A stretch of 64,000 nt of DNA, from assembly GCF_018812025.1 (NCBI RefSeq), contig NC_063054.1, positions 34,465,396 through 34,529,395 of the forward strand, given 5' to 3'. The notes under the pieces were generated by a model. That model made no database searches, was not told the origin of the DNA, and was given only the letters and a program-made list of their open reading frames with translations. Positions 34,099 to 45,599 of the stretch are shown here, in pieces. Both the position numbers and the translations under genes were made by a program. Position 1 is the first letter of the stretch. Each line of letters begins with the position of its first letter. The stretch is from Megalobrama amblycephala. Taxonomy: Eukaryota > Chordata > Actinopteri > Cypriniformes > Xenocyprididae.

Positions 34099-35366
34099 AA
34101 TAGATAGATCGATAGATCGATAGATAGATAGATAGACAGACAGAAATAAGATTCAAAAAGGGCTTGTCGGTTGGTAGAAGTTTAATCAAATTAAATAATA
34201 TGATATTTTAATTCGATTAATTAATCATACATCAAATTTACAACTTAAAGGCATTGTGGCAGGCGAGTAAAGCAGTGAATTGACAAAAAAAAGCTCGAGA
34301 AGTCAATATATTAAACATAAGTCTATTGCTAACTTGCGAGCAGATGAAGGTGGTACTTCAAGCTTGAGTTCCTCTTTTGATGAAAAAGAAAATTATGCAT
34401 AGTTCAGGGGGTATGATTAATTGCGTCAAATCTATCATATTTTTTTCAATTTATTACACTTCGTTTGTTAAAGTCACAGCATTACGCATTAACCCCAAAA
34501 CTGACTGTTATGTTGCCGTGAGCACATAAAGGCGTCTGAACAGAAGCAGATCTCTTCCAAATCCCGCCGCAGTGACCGCACCGGCCGCACAACTCTGACC
34601 CACTTTAGCTTCAGCAATATCTGGCATTGCCAGGAGCAATTAAAAGAAATGACAACCATCACATCCTCTTCTGGTGACAGAAATATCCAAGACTTGTCCC
34701 CAATAGGGAAACATATTGATTTGAACATCTGAAATAAAACAAAGCGCTTTTCAAAATGGGTACAGAGGGAAATAAAGTGAAAAGAAAAATCCATGAGGGT
34801 CAAGAACATATGAAGGATATAAGGACACAAAGGATTCCTACACATGAGCGGATTTCAGTTGAAGGCATGTGCTGGATTCAATACCAGTTAAGCTCTATCA
34901 ACAGCATGGTGATTATCACAGAAAATATATTTTTTCCTTTTTCTATTCCTTTTTTGAAAAAAAAAAAAAAAAATGCAGTTCCAATAACAGCCTTACAATG
35001 AAGTGAACATGGGAGAGCAGAGGGTTTAAAATTCAAAATGTGCTTGGATGAAGCTTGGATTTAACATTACACAGAAGATTAATAATCTTCCATCATACTA
35101 GTCTCACTACTCACATTAATTTTTATGACTATAAATTTAAAACTGTGCTTTTAAATGTTTATTGTGTTGCCCTGTGCATTGTAAATGTACTGTAAACACA
35201 ATTTTTGTTTTTTTTAATAAAAACTATAAAATGGTGTTTTTGTCTGGATCAGTTAAGCATTTCAAAACTATGAACTAGATAATAAAAAAATTATAATTAT
35301 GAAAATGACTTGAATACATTTCTTATATGATAAACAATAATTTTGTTGGGCTTTAAAGAAAACAAA
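34099..35366. other. Unique sequence
   Basis: Contains a GATA run (34103-34135) and a mixed-composition stretch at 34480-34740. The 118-codon minus frame at 34489-34845 starts MCRNPLCPYILHMF but shows no domain or splice support. An AATAAA-type AT-rich tail around 35200 has no linked gene. Confidence 0.3.
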
Positions 35367-35925
35367 TTATGTTATGTTATGTTATGTTATGTTATGTTAT
35401 GTTATGTTATGTTATGTTATGTTATGTTATGTTATGTTATGTTATGTTATGTTATGTTATGTTATGTTATGTTATGTTATGTTATGTGACTGTCCCGGGA
35501 TTGTAATAAAGAAGGGCAAAAAGTTCAATTAAAATAACATAACATAAAACATAAAACATAACATAACATAACATAACATAACATAACATAACATAACATA
35601 AAAAAATAACATACAGTACATATAACATTTTGTTATTTATGTTGCTAGTTTGTTTTATGTTATGTTATGTTGCTAGTTATGTTATGTTGCTAGTTATGTT
35701 ATATGTTATATGTTATGTTATATGTTATGTTATATGTTATGTTATATGTTATGTTATGTTATGTTATGTTATGTTATGTTATGTTGTTATGTTATGTTAT
35801 GTTATGTTATGTTATGTTATGTTATGTTATAAGAAAACAAAGACTGTCATGTAACTGTCCCGGGATTGTAATAAAGGAGGGCAAAAAGTTTAATTACATT
35901 TTTTTTTTTAAATAACATTAACATA
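35367..35925. repeat. (GTTAT)n and (ATAAC)n arrays with duplicated spacer
   Basis: GTTAT repeats at 35367-35486 are followed by the spacer ACTGTCCCGGGATTGTAATA..., then the inverted ATAAC array (35533-35600), then GTTAT-type repeats again (35640-35832). The same CTGTCCCGGGATTGTAATAA spacer recurs at 35853. The long frames here read Val-Met-Leu-Cys-Tyr repeats and are not genes. Confidence 0.92.
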
Positions 35926-36514
35926 AAGGCCTGCACACACTGGGGCGAATATCACGCACGATTATCGCCGTTTAACACCTTGTGACTAAACAAAGGGCTC
36001 CAATGTGAGTGTGCACATCGATGCGAAAAACGGCAGGCGTAAAAGCGTCATTTTTTAAAAAATGCCTCGGGTTCATTTTTTTGGTTTGACGTGCCACGTT
36101 AAAAACTGGCCGACCAATGAGATTGGCGCTTTTGTTCACGTGTCTGGAGATGCTGAAGTTACAGTAAAACACGACTTGGTGGCGCTCAAGCTTGCCGAGC
36201 ATACACTGATACCAAGACGACAAAGAGGAAGTAAGTAGACGAGGAAGACGCCACACCAATAGATGAGTATTATATGCCATTTTATTTCTGTATTTTTACT
36301 GTTTTTTTTTTCTTTTACATTCAAGAAATATAGTTGAGAATGTCTATTTCATAAATATGTTTATTTGCTCTACCATTCAGCACAAGCGGCATATACTGTC
36401 AGGGAGTGAATTTGCACATTCGCTCGACAAAACGCCAGTGAAATTCACTTGGGTACGAACACGAAAAACGCTGGCGATAAGTGCGCGATAATTGTCCCGG
36501 TGTGTACGAGGCTT
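35926..36514. mobile_element. DNA transposon inserted in the pentanucleotide array
   Basis: The left end GCCTGCACACACTGGGGCGA and the right end (reverse complement GCCTCGTACACACCGGGACA) are imperfect inverted repeats. They are followed inward by ATCRCGCAC and TTATCGCC words on both sides. TTAACATAA lies next to both ends, but the array makes the target duplication ambiguous. No transposase frame. Confidence 0.7.
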
Positions 36515-36610
36515 AACATAACATAACATAAAACATAACATAACATAACATAACATAACATAACATAACATAACATAACATAACATAACATAACATAACA
36601 TAACATAACA
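36515..36610. repeat. (ATAAC)n array
   Basis: About 18 units, mostly perfect, continuing the orientation of the sequence just left of the inserted transposon. It was therefore probably one array with 35900-35925 before the insertion. Confidence 0.92.
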
Positions 36611-37340
36611 GTTATAAAAAACATAAAAACGTTATATGAATGTTGCTTTTCTCTGGTAACCCCACAGCACATAGGTCTTGCGGCTCTGATTTGATATTGC
36701 CACCCATCAAAATAGAAGGTGCTATTCCTACCCTCTCCCCACAAGCACATTTCACTTTTATTGTAGTATATTTCCATCAAGTGAAGTGCTGTGGAGGTCG
36801 AGGCAGAAGGTCAGCCATAGTGCAAACTTCTTGAGATTGTGGGCCTGACTTGAGAGCTGTTATAAGCAGCACTGTGCAGGCTATGCTGTTAACTTGCCAG
36901 AAATTCAGACCATTCCTGTTTGATTGTTCTCGCTTGCCAGGCCTGGGATTCAAACCACGGGTATGTTTGGAATGGCATACTACCATAGCACTTGAACTAT
37001 TTTTGAAGCAAACATTACAGTATGTCTACCTAATATAGTATTAGCATTTTCTGTATGTTTTCTGCATAGAATAGTAGTGTGACCTTCTACATTTGATGAA
37101 TTAGCAAATACTATTATTATGCTAATACTATTATATTTCACAATGCAAGAGAAGTAGTGCCGGCTACAATATTCTTGGGCAAGACGCACACAGTTTTGTT
37201 TATTAATCGCTAGAGCGGCAAAAGTTACATACTGTACCTTTAAATTGCAACATACATGCATTTCCAAGGTAATAACTGTATGCCACATGTTGAAACGTTT
37301 CGTTCACATAAAATTGGTATGCAGTACACTTCCATTCTAA
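36611..37340. other. Mixed sequence with a dispersed repeat
   Basis: GTTTGGAATGGCATACTACC at 36966-36985 and GGTATGCAGTACACTTCCAT at 37316-37335 look like the two ends of a common fish repeat. The body is AT-rich. Frames up to 102 codons have no domain. Confidence 0.4.
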
Positions 37341-38074
37341 AAACAGCTTACTATTCTGTCTGTCTGCTATCTATCTACCCCCAACAGACACACATATACC
37401 CCCAATCAGCCCTCTAGACTGCATTATCAGAGAGCATTCACCCTACCTGCTCCTTTTCTACATTTCCTATTCAGTCTGTTACATTGACTGATGGCTGGTG
37501 CATCTATATTACAGACCTGAGGAGAGACAAGGCGATTGACATCAACACTGAGCCAATAAAAACACAGAATCAGGTTAAGGGAAATCTCATAAACTCTGTG
37601 CCTCAGCTGAAGGTCAACAATCATGTATCTTAACGAGATGAAGCTTGATTGTCTGAAAATGGGGGTCATTTGGGAGTGGGCGGCCTCGGAGTTCAATGCC
37701 GCATGTGTCGTCTCCATACCCAACTCCATCATGCTGTTCTCAAAGGGCAGATTTTTATAAAAGCGCAGCAATTCCTCTAATGGCTTTTATGGGAAAGCAG
37801 ACAGGCGGGTCTGAAGATCTACTGAGGCCCACATCATCAGATTGAATAAGGTCAAGCTTAAAACACCCCAGAGGAAAAGAGCAATGATACATACAAAGAA
37901 GTTAAGCTTTGACGTGTGACATCTGTGCACTGCTCTTCCGGTAATATGTGATATTGATGTTAGTAGATATATGAAGATGAAGATGCTATTTGAACTACGT
38001 AAACAACCAGCTATTATTTTTATTTATGAGCCATAAAAGTTTCTAAACAGTCATTAAACGGTATATTCTATTAT
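37341..38074. other. Unique region, possible conserved block
   Basis: Repeat-free, mixed composition at 37440-37870, with a 114-codon minus frame (37427-37771) that contains the candidate exon at 37447-37516. The remainder of that frame lacks a domain. Confidence 0.3.
37447..37516 (-). CDS. Candidate exon, 70 bases
   Basis: On the minus strand the acceptor CGCCTTGTCTCTCCTCAG precedes 23 codons reading VCNIDAPAISQCNRL then NRKCRKGA, with donor GCAG|GTAGGG (GT at 37446-37445). Only this frame is open (entry phase 0, exit phase 1). Three cysteines and a basic end are seen, but no family is recognised. Its phases do not join directly to the other candidates. A chance match is quite possible. Confidence 0.18.
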
Positions 38075-38400
38075 TTACAGTAGCTGTCAAAAGTTTGGAA
38101 ACATTCAATTTTTTATGTTTTTCAAAGAAGTCTCTTATGCTCACCAATGCTGTATATATATTTCTATTTTCTGTTTCTGTGATCAAAGCTGAATTTTCAG
38201 CATCATTACTCCAGTCTTCAGTGTCACATGATCCATCAGAAATCATTCTAATATGCTGATTTGCTGCTCAAGAAACATTTATTATTATTATTATCAATGT
38301 TGAAAACAGTTGTGCTCCTTCATATTTTTGTAAAAACTGTGATACATTCTGCTTTATGTATTCTTTGGTGAATAGAAAGCTCAAAAGAGCTATCAAAAAT
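38075..38400 (-). mobile_element. Partial palindromic-family copy
   Basis: Starts CAGTAGCTGTCAAAAGTTTG, a variant of the family terminus. Contains the reverse-oriented CCAGTCTTCAGTGTCACATG core. The inner half and far end are missing. Confidence 0.8.
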
Positions 38401-38515
38401 TGGTATCATAGGTGGCATATTTTCTACTAACATGGTAAAAGTTGTTAGGAAACATGCAAATTGCAACAAGATGTTATGTTGTCTTCCTTATATAAAGTCA
38501 AAGCCAGGGCAAAGA

Positions 38516-39222
38516 CATCGTGTCCTAACTACATGTGACGCAACGCCACGACACGGAACAAAAGGCATCTTTTCAATGTTAATCAGAGTTTTTGTGTTAA
38601 CCAAGTGGCAACCCTTTCTCTTGAAGCCAATATGGAAGTGACAAACTTCAATTCATCGACTGGCCACTAGGAACAGGCTCCAAAAGAGAAATCTCATTGA
38701 GCCCCATGTTAAAATGCCCAACTTTATAACAGAAAAAAAACATGTTTACAGCCTGGTACAAATTGTGGTTTTGGTCTACATAGCTAATTTTGCCCTTCAT
38801 GACAACTGTGAGGGGGGTGAATTTTTTTTATAACTCATCCGTTTAAATTATATTAAGCCTTAAAGTTCTGCATAATTAAGGGCGTGGTCAGTTGAGTGAC
38901 AGGTGGACTGCCGTTGCTGTCACCACTAGCCGTTTGTCTGCTGCCGTCACGTCACTTCAGCTCCACCCACGTCCCGCCCATTTTCTGTTATCCGGGAGTG
39001 TCGCGCGGTGACGCACTGCCAAGATGGCAAAACGGTGTAATATTCATGAATTTGATTAAGCGAGTGCTGGGAGCTTGCAGAGATAGCCCGCCCACACGCT
39101 CTTCTGATTGGCTGAGTTTTTTGATTGACTATCGCGTCTCATAGTATCATCACGTCTAGTGTGGACAGACAAACTGTTTGTCGCTGGAATCTTATCGCAT
39201 CGCCTCTGGTTTGGACACGGTG
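38516..39222. mobile_element. TIR element (CATCGTGTCC ends) carrying a second repeat
   Basis: The left end CATCGTGTCCTAACTACATG matches the right end reverse complement CACCGTGTCCAAACCAGAGG at 11 of the first 14 bases or better. Inside, AATGCCCAACTTTATAACAG to GACAGGTGGACTGCCGTTGC is a common cyprinid repeat that I recognise. No flanking duplication is evident. Confidence 0.55.
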
Positions 39223-39319
39223 TTACTCTTTTTCTTTGGTGCTAAATACTGCCTGAAAACCGAGTTGTCAGTAATTCCAGTCTCCCTTCCTGCACGAACT
39301 TATGCAGGTTTGTAACAAA

Positions 39320-40076
39320 TTTGCATAATGCCAGCCTATGGTCTAAATTACTAATACTAAGTATTAGTATTTTCATTATTCACAAAAAAGCATGTATAAG
39401 ATATTGTAAAATTAATATTATAATAACAATAATAATGCATGATTATTACTATTATTACAAAATCTTATTTATTTATTTATTTATTTATTATCTATCTATC
39501 TATTGTTTGTGAATGATTTATAGGTGCACTTTATTCCAAAGAGAAAAATAAAAATATATTACTGGATTAAAATATTTTTATATAAAATAAAATGTGATTA
39601 AAAATAAAGTAAAATACAATTTTATTACGACAAAATAAAAATTAAATTTGATTAAAATAAAATAATTTGATTTAAATAAAATAAAATGTTATTAAAAATA
39701 AAATGAGTGAATGAATAAAATATTTTTATAAATAATAAATGTATTCAAAATAAAAAACATATTTAAAAATATTTTTACTAATTAATAATAATAATTATTA
39801 TTATTATTATTATAATTATCATTATTATTATTATACAATTACTGTAAAATTACTAATAATATTAAAATAAAAATTTATAAAATAAAAATTTATAAAAACC
39901 ATGTATAAAATAAAATTAATATAATACATTAGTATCACTATTATTACAAAATCTGAATCATTTAATAATAATTATTATTATTATTATTAAATAGAATAAT
40001 GCATTTTTGTGAAGAAAAGTAATAAATATATTTTTTATTTTTATTGCAAAAAGTTTTATGAGTTTTACTCCATGTC
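39320..40076. repeat. AT-rich local duplication, copy 1
   Basis: Collinear with 41673-42398: a CTAT run, TGTTTGTGAATGATTTATAG, AATATATTACTGGATTAAAA, and the end AGTTTTACTCCATGTCTAT. This copy has only a few CTAT units. Low complexity, no genes. Confidence 0.8.
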
Positions 40077-40495
40077 TATCAGCCTATGGTCTTCATTGGC
40101 TGTCCTCAAACACTGTAGTTGTAGTTGAGACTGGAAGAGTTTGGATGGTGTTGTTGACATGTCGAGAAAACGCTGTTTTCTGTGCTGTGAAAGCAAATCT
40201 ACTTTGCATGCACTTCAAAAAGACGAGGACTCACGCTCTAATTGATATGGTAAAACCGACACTATTGTTACATGGTAAGAGCTGAGGAAGCCTCTGGAGT
40301 TCAGATATGGTAATGGACATTTCATTTCAGACATGAACTGTAAGCAGTAGACCAATCACAACAGACAGGGCCGTCTGACCAATCAGAGCAATGTTGGCTC
40401 TTGGTTTGCAGAGATCAAATCTTTATTGAACTATTTCAGACACTGTGAGAAAAGTGCTGCAGTGTATATTATGAGAAAATGAAAGTGTTTTGTCA
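40077..40495 (-). mobile_element. Host-type repeat without insertions (empty sites)
   Basis: Its reverse complement is collinear with the flanks of both insertions at 50455-53060. Shared words include ATGTCCATTACCATATCTGA and TTTTCTCACAGTGTCTGAAA. Here the sequence is continuous across the points where 50480-51924 and 52117-52836 are inserted in the other copy. On the plus strand, 40159-40245 reads MSRKRCFLCCESKSTL, reminiscent of a THAP zinc-finger start, and stops after 28 codons. Confidence 0.75.
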
Positions 40496-41672
40496 CCTTG
40501 GATGCATATAACCTATTGAAGGACACCTGCAAAACAAAACTAGGAGCCTTTAAGAAAGTAAATGGGGTACATTTGACCTCCATGCTGACTAAACATGTCC
40601 ATGCATTTCACACCTTTAAAGGAAGCAATATCCATAGAAATGGCACAAGGTCAGATATAGATTCTCAAACATTTCTCCACCTATAGAGCGCTGAGCATCT
40701 GTTCAGCACATGTAGCCGCTCTATAAATCTCACTGGAATCCCTTTAATGGCACCGCAAACCCAGCTAATGGATGTCGTGCTGGGGTGAAAAACGCTAACA
40801 AGAACCATCAAAACAAACATGAAGGCTAACCTCTCAACCTTCTGTCATACCTTAAATGTCATGGGTTTTTTCTGAGAAGCCCTTCAGCGTGTCACACCGC
40901 ATCCCATAAAACACTTCATCAGCACCACGGCACCGCACCGCGTCGAAACACGTCTGTTCTGGGATCATTTACAGCATGAAACAGTAGTAAGGTCGACAGG
41001 AACCCAAGATAAGCAAACGGGCTGGATGTCCATCAAAATACTTAGTTAGTATATAAAAGCAGATGAATTGTGATTCCAGCGAACATGTTACAGGAATTTC
41101 AGTCTCTTTGGGACTGCTTTCCTAAGACCCATTACGGTCTGATCTTTCCACTGTGTGTTTTGAAGGTGCTTTCGTGCCTCATTTGTGTGATTTTTCACAC
41201 CCAAGCCCTCGGTCACGCTACAGGACAGGTAATACAGTCCGTACCCTCCATGATAAACGGCATATTTTCTGTTATATAATGAAAAATGAAGAGCCCCAAA
41301 ATTATGAAACGATGCACTGTGTACGGTAGGCTGCGTTTTGCAATAGACTGCACAATAATTCAAGGATTTAGTGCAATTTTTTAATGAATTAATGAAAATG
41401 CATTTTGGCGGCACAACCAGCAATCATATGCATGACATTTTAATTTCTACTTTGCATATAAATAAAACGAACTAAATCTCATTTGTAGGAATACCACTGA
41501 TATTAATCTTCATACGCATAATTGTATATTTTTATAGTAAAGGGCATCCGTTTCAATTTCCCTTTCTCTGCAGCAGTGAAAACTACAATAATCATGCCAT
41601 AAGACCCAAAGCAGATAAAAAGTAGGAAATCTGTTCTCTTGTATTCAAACATGACATGAAACAAAAATAATA
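40496..41672. other. Unique sequence
   Basis: No repeats recognised. An acceptor-like CCCTTTCTCTGCAG at 41561-41574 is followed by a 16-codon open frame and a weak donor; rejected as an exon. Frames at 41070-41423 have no domain. Confidence 0.3.
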
Positions 41673-41734
41673 AGTATTATTATTATTATTATTATCATTA
41701 TAAAATTACTGTAAAATTACTAATACTAATAAGC

Positions 41735-41816
<82 letters not shown>

Positions 41817-42398
41817 TGTTTGTGAATGATTCATAGGTGCACATTATTCCAAAGAGAAAAATAAAAATATATTACTGGATTAAAATATTTTTATATAAAA
41901 TAAAATTTGATTAAAATAAAATAATTTGATTTAAATAAAATAAAATGTTATTAAAAAATAAAATGAGTGAATGAATGAATAAAATATTTTTTATAAATAA
42001 TAAATGTATTCAAAATCAAAAAACATATTTAAAAATATATTTTTACAAATTAATAATAATAATAATAATAATAATAATTATTATTATTATTATTATCATT
42101 ACTGTTATTATACAATTACTGTAAAATTACTAATAATATTAAGTATTATTATTTTTATTATTCACAAAAAAAGCATGTATAAAATAAAAATGTATAAAAA
42201 CCATAAATAAAATTAAAATAATAATACATTAGTATCACTATTATTACAAAATCTGAATCATTTAATAATAATAATAATTATTATTATTATTATTATTAAA
42301 TATAATAATGCATTTTTGTGAAGAAAAGTAATAAATATATGTTTTATTTACAGTACATATTGCAAAAGGTTTTATGAGTTTTACTCCATGTCTATTAG
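41673..42398. repeat. AT-rich local duplication, copy 2, with long (CTAT)n
   Basis: Same order of motifs as 39320-40076. The CTAT run is expanded to about 21 units (41733-41816). AAT/TTA trinucleotide runs at 42050-42095 and 42262-42300 also differ from copy 1. Confidence 0.85.
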
Positions 42399-43829
42399 CT
42401 TTAAACGCATTAATATACTAATATGATAATAATTGAATTTTCTGGGAAAACTGACCAAAAATACAGATGACTCATCTTGTACAAATAATACACAACTTTG
42501 TCCAATCAAATGCTGCCTAGAATACTATCGGTCCCCTTACCAGACCAGCAACAGCCACATTCACGAGAGATACACGAGTTGCCAAGGGACTTCAAAATGA
42601 ACATTTTACAACATTGCCTTTACAACAGCAAACACAGTTCAATTGAAATGCATCTGCATGCATTTTAACGATTAACTGTTAAGTAAAGAGCAAAGTTGAA
42701 CACAGGACACCGAAAAACAGCTTAACCACCACACGCTGCGATAAACCAGCAAACGACTTTAATCCAAAGTCAAGTCAACAGCTGACAGTCTTGAGTGGCA
42801 GTGTGTTGAACTTAAGCACAAATTCCAAATATTAGACTGTGTTCTGACAGTTTAAATATAGCAGGTGTTTGAGTGACGGGGCGAAAGTGCGCAAAAGCAA
42901 GACAGATTGACTGGCAGAGTAAGAGGGCACCAGGGCCTTCGGAGATGTTACCTGTCAATGGGCAGCCAGAAAAGACGCTCCGTCTGTCTCGATCTCAGGA
43001 CGCGCTGACGGGCCAAAGATTTGCCTCTTATTTAGGCTGTTATGACAGGTTAGATTGCTAGAAAGTTCTCAAGTTCTCCCCCACACATGGAATGAGACTG
43101 AATTCATTCAGAAGATCTGAAGTGCCTGATTATGTTATTATGGAAATGTGAAAATGCCAAACATCGGTCCACGTCTGGTTCAAATGTCATGATATGTCAC
43201 AGCCGGTTGAAATGCCTCACCGTGAGCCACTTCAGTTAATAAGATTACATGCTGGCTGAATTAATGAACAACTGAGAGCATACAAACTGGGAAAATCCAT
43301 TTTGAAGCACGTTTAAACACCCTGAAAACAAGCAGACTCGCTAAGCGTGCACTCGCTGTAACCCTTCCCTGCGGCTCTAGCTCAGGTTAGCCGTGTCAAG
43401 GCACAGATCCAGGGATACTGTGTTCCACAGAGGCCACGATCTTTCGCTCAGTCATCCATAAAACAGGAGATGAAGTGGCCGGCTTAGCCGATCAATGACA
43501 GCGCAGGTGACACAGTCTCTGAAGTTGGTGAACGCTGACATTTGGAGAGGAAACGGGAACGTTCTCATCGGAGTCGACCCATCCATCAGCGCTGTCCTTA
43601 CCCTTCAGTTTGTACTCTCAATCTGATCCGTTACACACAAGCTCATAAAAACAACATGAACTCAACGTGGACCCTATTTGATTTCTTAAAGCAACAGTTC
43701 ACCCAAACAGAAGCATTATTTGGTCATTATTTACTTATATTCATGTCATTCTAAACACAACAGCTGTCATTTGTTTCTGTGGAACACAAAAAGTAGAATA
43801 ATGGCATACAGGCTTTGAATGATATGAAT
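42399..43829. other. Unique region, possible conserved block
   Basis: Repeat-free mixed sequence from about 42480 to 43700. Several donor-like sites on the minus strand (42948, 43590) have no open exon with a usable acceptor. CACGTCTGGTTC and ATGTCATGATATGTC words near 43170 have no clear meaning. No gene. Confidence 0.3.
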
Positions 43830-43926
43830 AAATAATCAAATTTTCATATAATATTTTCCTGATCTTATTGTGAATGAATCATAGGTGCACATTATTTCAG
43901 AGAGAAAAAATAAAAATATATTACTG

Positions 43927-43969
<43 letters not shown>

Positions 43970-44255
43970 TATTTATTTTTATTTTTTTTTTTTTTCTTAT
44001 CCAGTAATATATTTTTTATTTTCTTTATATATTATATTATATTATATTATATTATAATAAAATAAAGTTTTATAAAAATACGCTATTAAAATAAAATAAT
44101 TTTATTAAAATAAAATATAAATACGTTATTAAAATAAAATAAAAATAAAATGAATGAATGAATGAATGAATGAATGATTTTTATAAATAAATAAATGTGA
44201 GTAATAAATGTATTAAAAATAAAAATAAATATTTTACAATATTTATTATATATAC

Positions 44256-44327
<72 letters not shown>

Positions 44328-44639
44328 AAATAAAGTTTTAAAATAAGTTATTAAAGTAAAATAATTTTATTAAAATAAAATAAAAATAAAATTAAAGAAT
44401 TAAATATTTTTATAAATAAATAAATGTGAAGAATAAATATATTACAAATAAAATATATATTTTAAAATATGATATATACATTTTTATATAATATTTATAA
44501 AATATATATTATATAAATATTTATAAATAAAATAATCAAATAATCAAATTTTCATATAATATTTTCCTGATCTTATTGTGAATGAATCATAGGTGCACAT
44601 TATTTCAGAGAGAAAAAATAAAAATATATTACTGTATTA

Positions 44640-44682
<43 letters not shown>

Positions 44683-44732
44683 TTTTTTTTATTTATTTTT
44701 TTTTCTTCTTATCCAGTAATATATTTTTTATT

Positions 44733-44790
<58 letters not shown>

Positions 44791-44960
44791 ATAAAATAAA
44801 ATAATAAAATAAAGTTTTATTAAAAATACGCTATTAAAATAAAATCATTTTATTAAAATAAAATAAAATAAAAATAAGTTATTAAAATAAAAAAGAAAAA
44901 GAAAGAAAGAAATGTTTTTTTATAAATAAATAAATGTGAAGAATAAATGTATTAAAAATA
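43830..44960. repeat. Array of AT-rich units with (TA)n inside inverted repeats
   Basis: CCTGATCTTATTGTGAATGA and the following AGGTGCACATTATTTCAGAG start units at about 43858 and 44568, with a partial unit between. In each full unit AAAAATATATTACTG and its complement CAGTAATATATTTTT flank the TA run, so the microsatellite sits in the loop of an inverted repeat. The units are relatives of 39509 and 41817. Confidence 0.85.
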
Positions 44961-45599
44961 AAAATATTTTACTTTTTTATAAAATATTATTTTATAGAAA
45001 ATAAAAATAAGTTACATAAAAAAATGTATATTGTATTTAGCTTTCATCAGAAAATTATTTGCTCTGCTTCTGAAAAATGTTTGACTGGCATCACCAAATA
45101 ATTTTGATTCATATCATATCATATCATATGATATCATATCATTCATTACTCCCAATCATTTTCTATGTATAGTCACATTTCACGTTACGAAAATAAAAGT
45201 GAGTTTTAAATGCAGTTGATGTTAAAAAACAACCACAATGCTTTAACTTCTGTCATTTCTATAAAACAGAATGAAAGCATGAAATGAAGTGCAGGTCTTG
45301 ATTTTATCCTTCTGAATTTGATTGGATGATGAAAAATGTGCTGCAAATTCATTGGTTAAAATCATTTTTGCCTTAGTAACTTAAAAATAAAAGCTGTTTC
45401 AGAGCCAAATTCATTGTTTTGATATGATAAAATATTAGATTTTCTTTTCGTTAGAATAATACGCACTGATGAAACTACAGTAATTAACAGCAAAATCTAA
45501 GAATGAACATGTCCAGGTCACATTTCAGCCCAAAACTAAAAATAAAGAAACAAGCATAAATAAATACATTTATATAGTCTCTTAATCTTTGGACTGGTC
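44961..45599. other. AT-rich sequence
   Basis: ATATC repeats at 45110-45140 form a small palindromic run. The rest is unremarkable, with no gene signal. Confidence 0.35.

Noticed and set aside
34489..34845. 118-codon minus frame
   Set aside because: No recognisable domain, signal peptide or splice sites, and a chance open frame of this size is expected somewhere in 64 kb.
35630..36780. Open frames rich in Val-Met-Leu-Cys-Tyr
   Set aside because: They are translations of the GTTAT pentanucleotide, open in all three frames because the unit length is not a multiple of three and contains no stop.
41575..41622. Plus-strand exon-like stretch after CCCTTTCTCTGCAG
   Set aside because: The acceptor is good, but the open stretch is only about 16 codons and the donor is weak. 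The strand is opposite to the better candidates.
42948..43600. Minus-strand donors GACAG|GTAACA and AAGG|GTAAGG
   Set aside because: No acceptor gives an open frame of useful length upstream of either donor.
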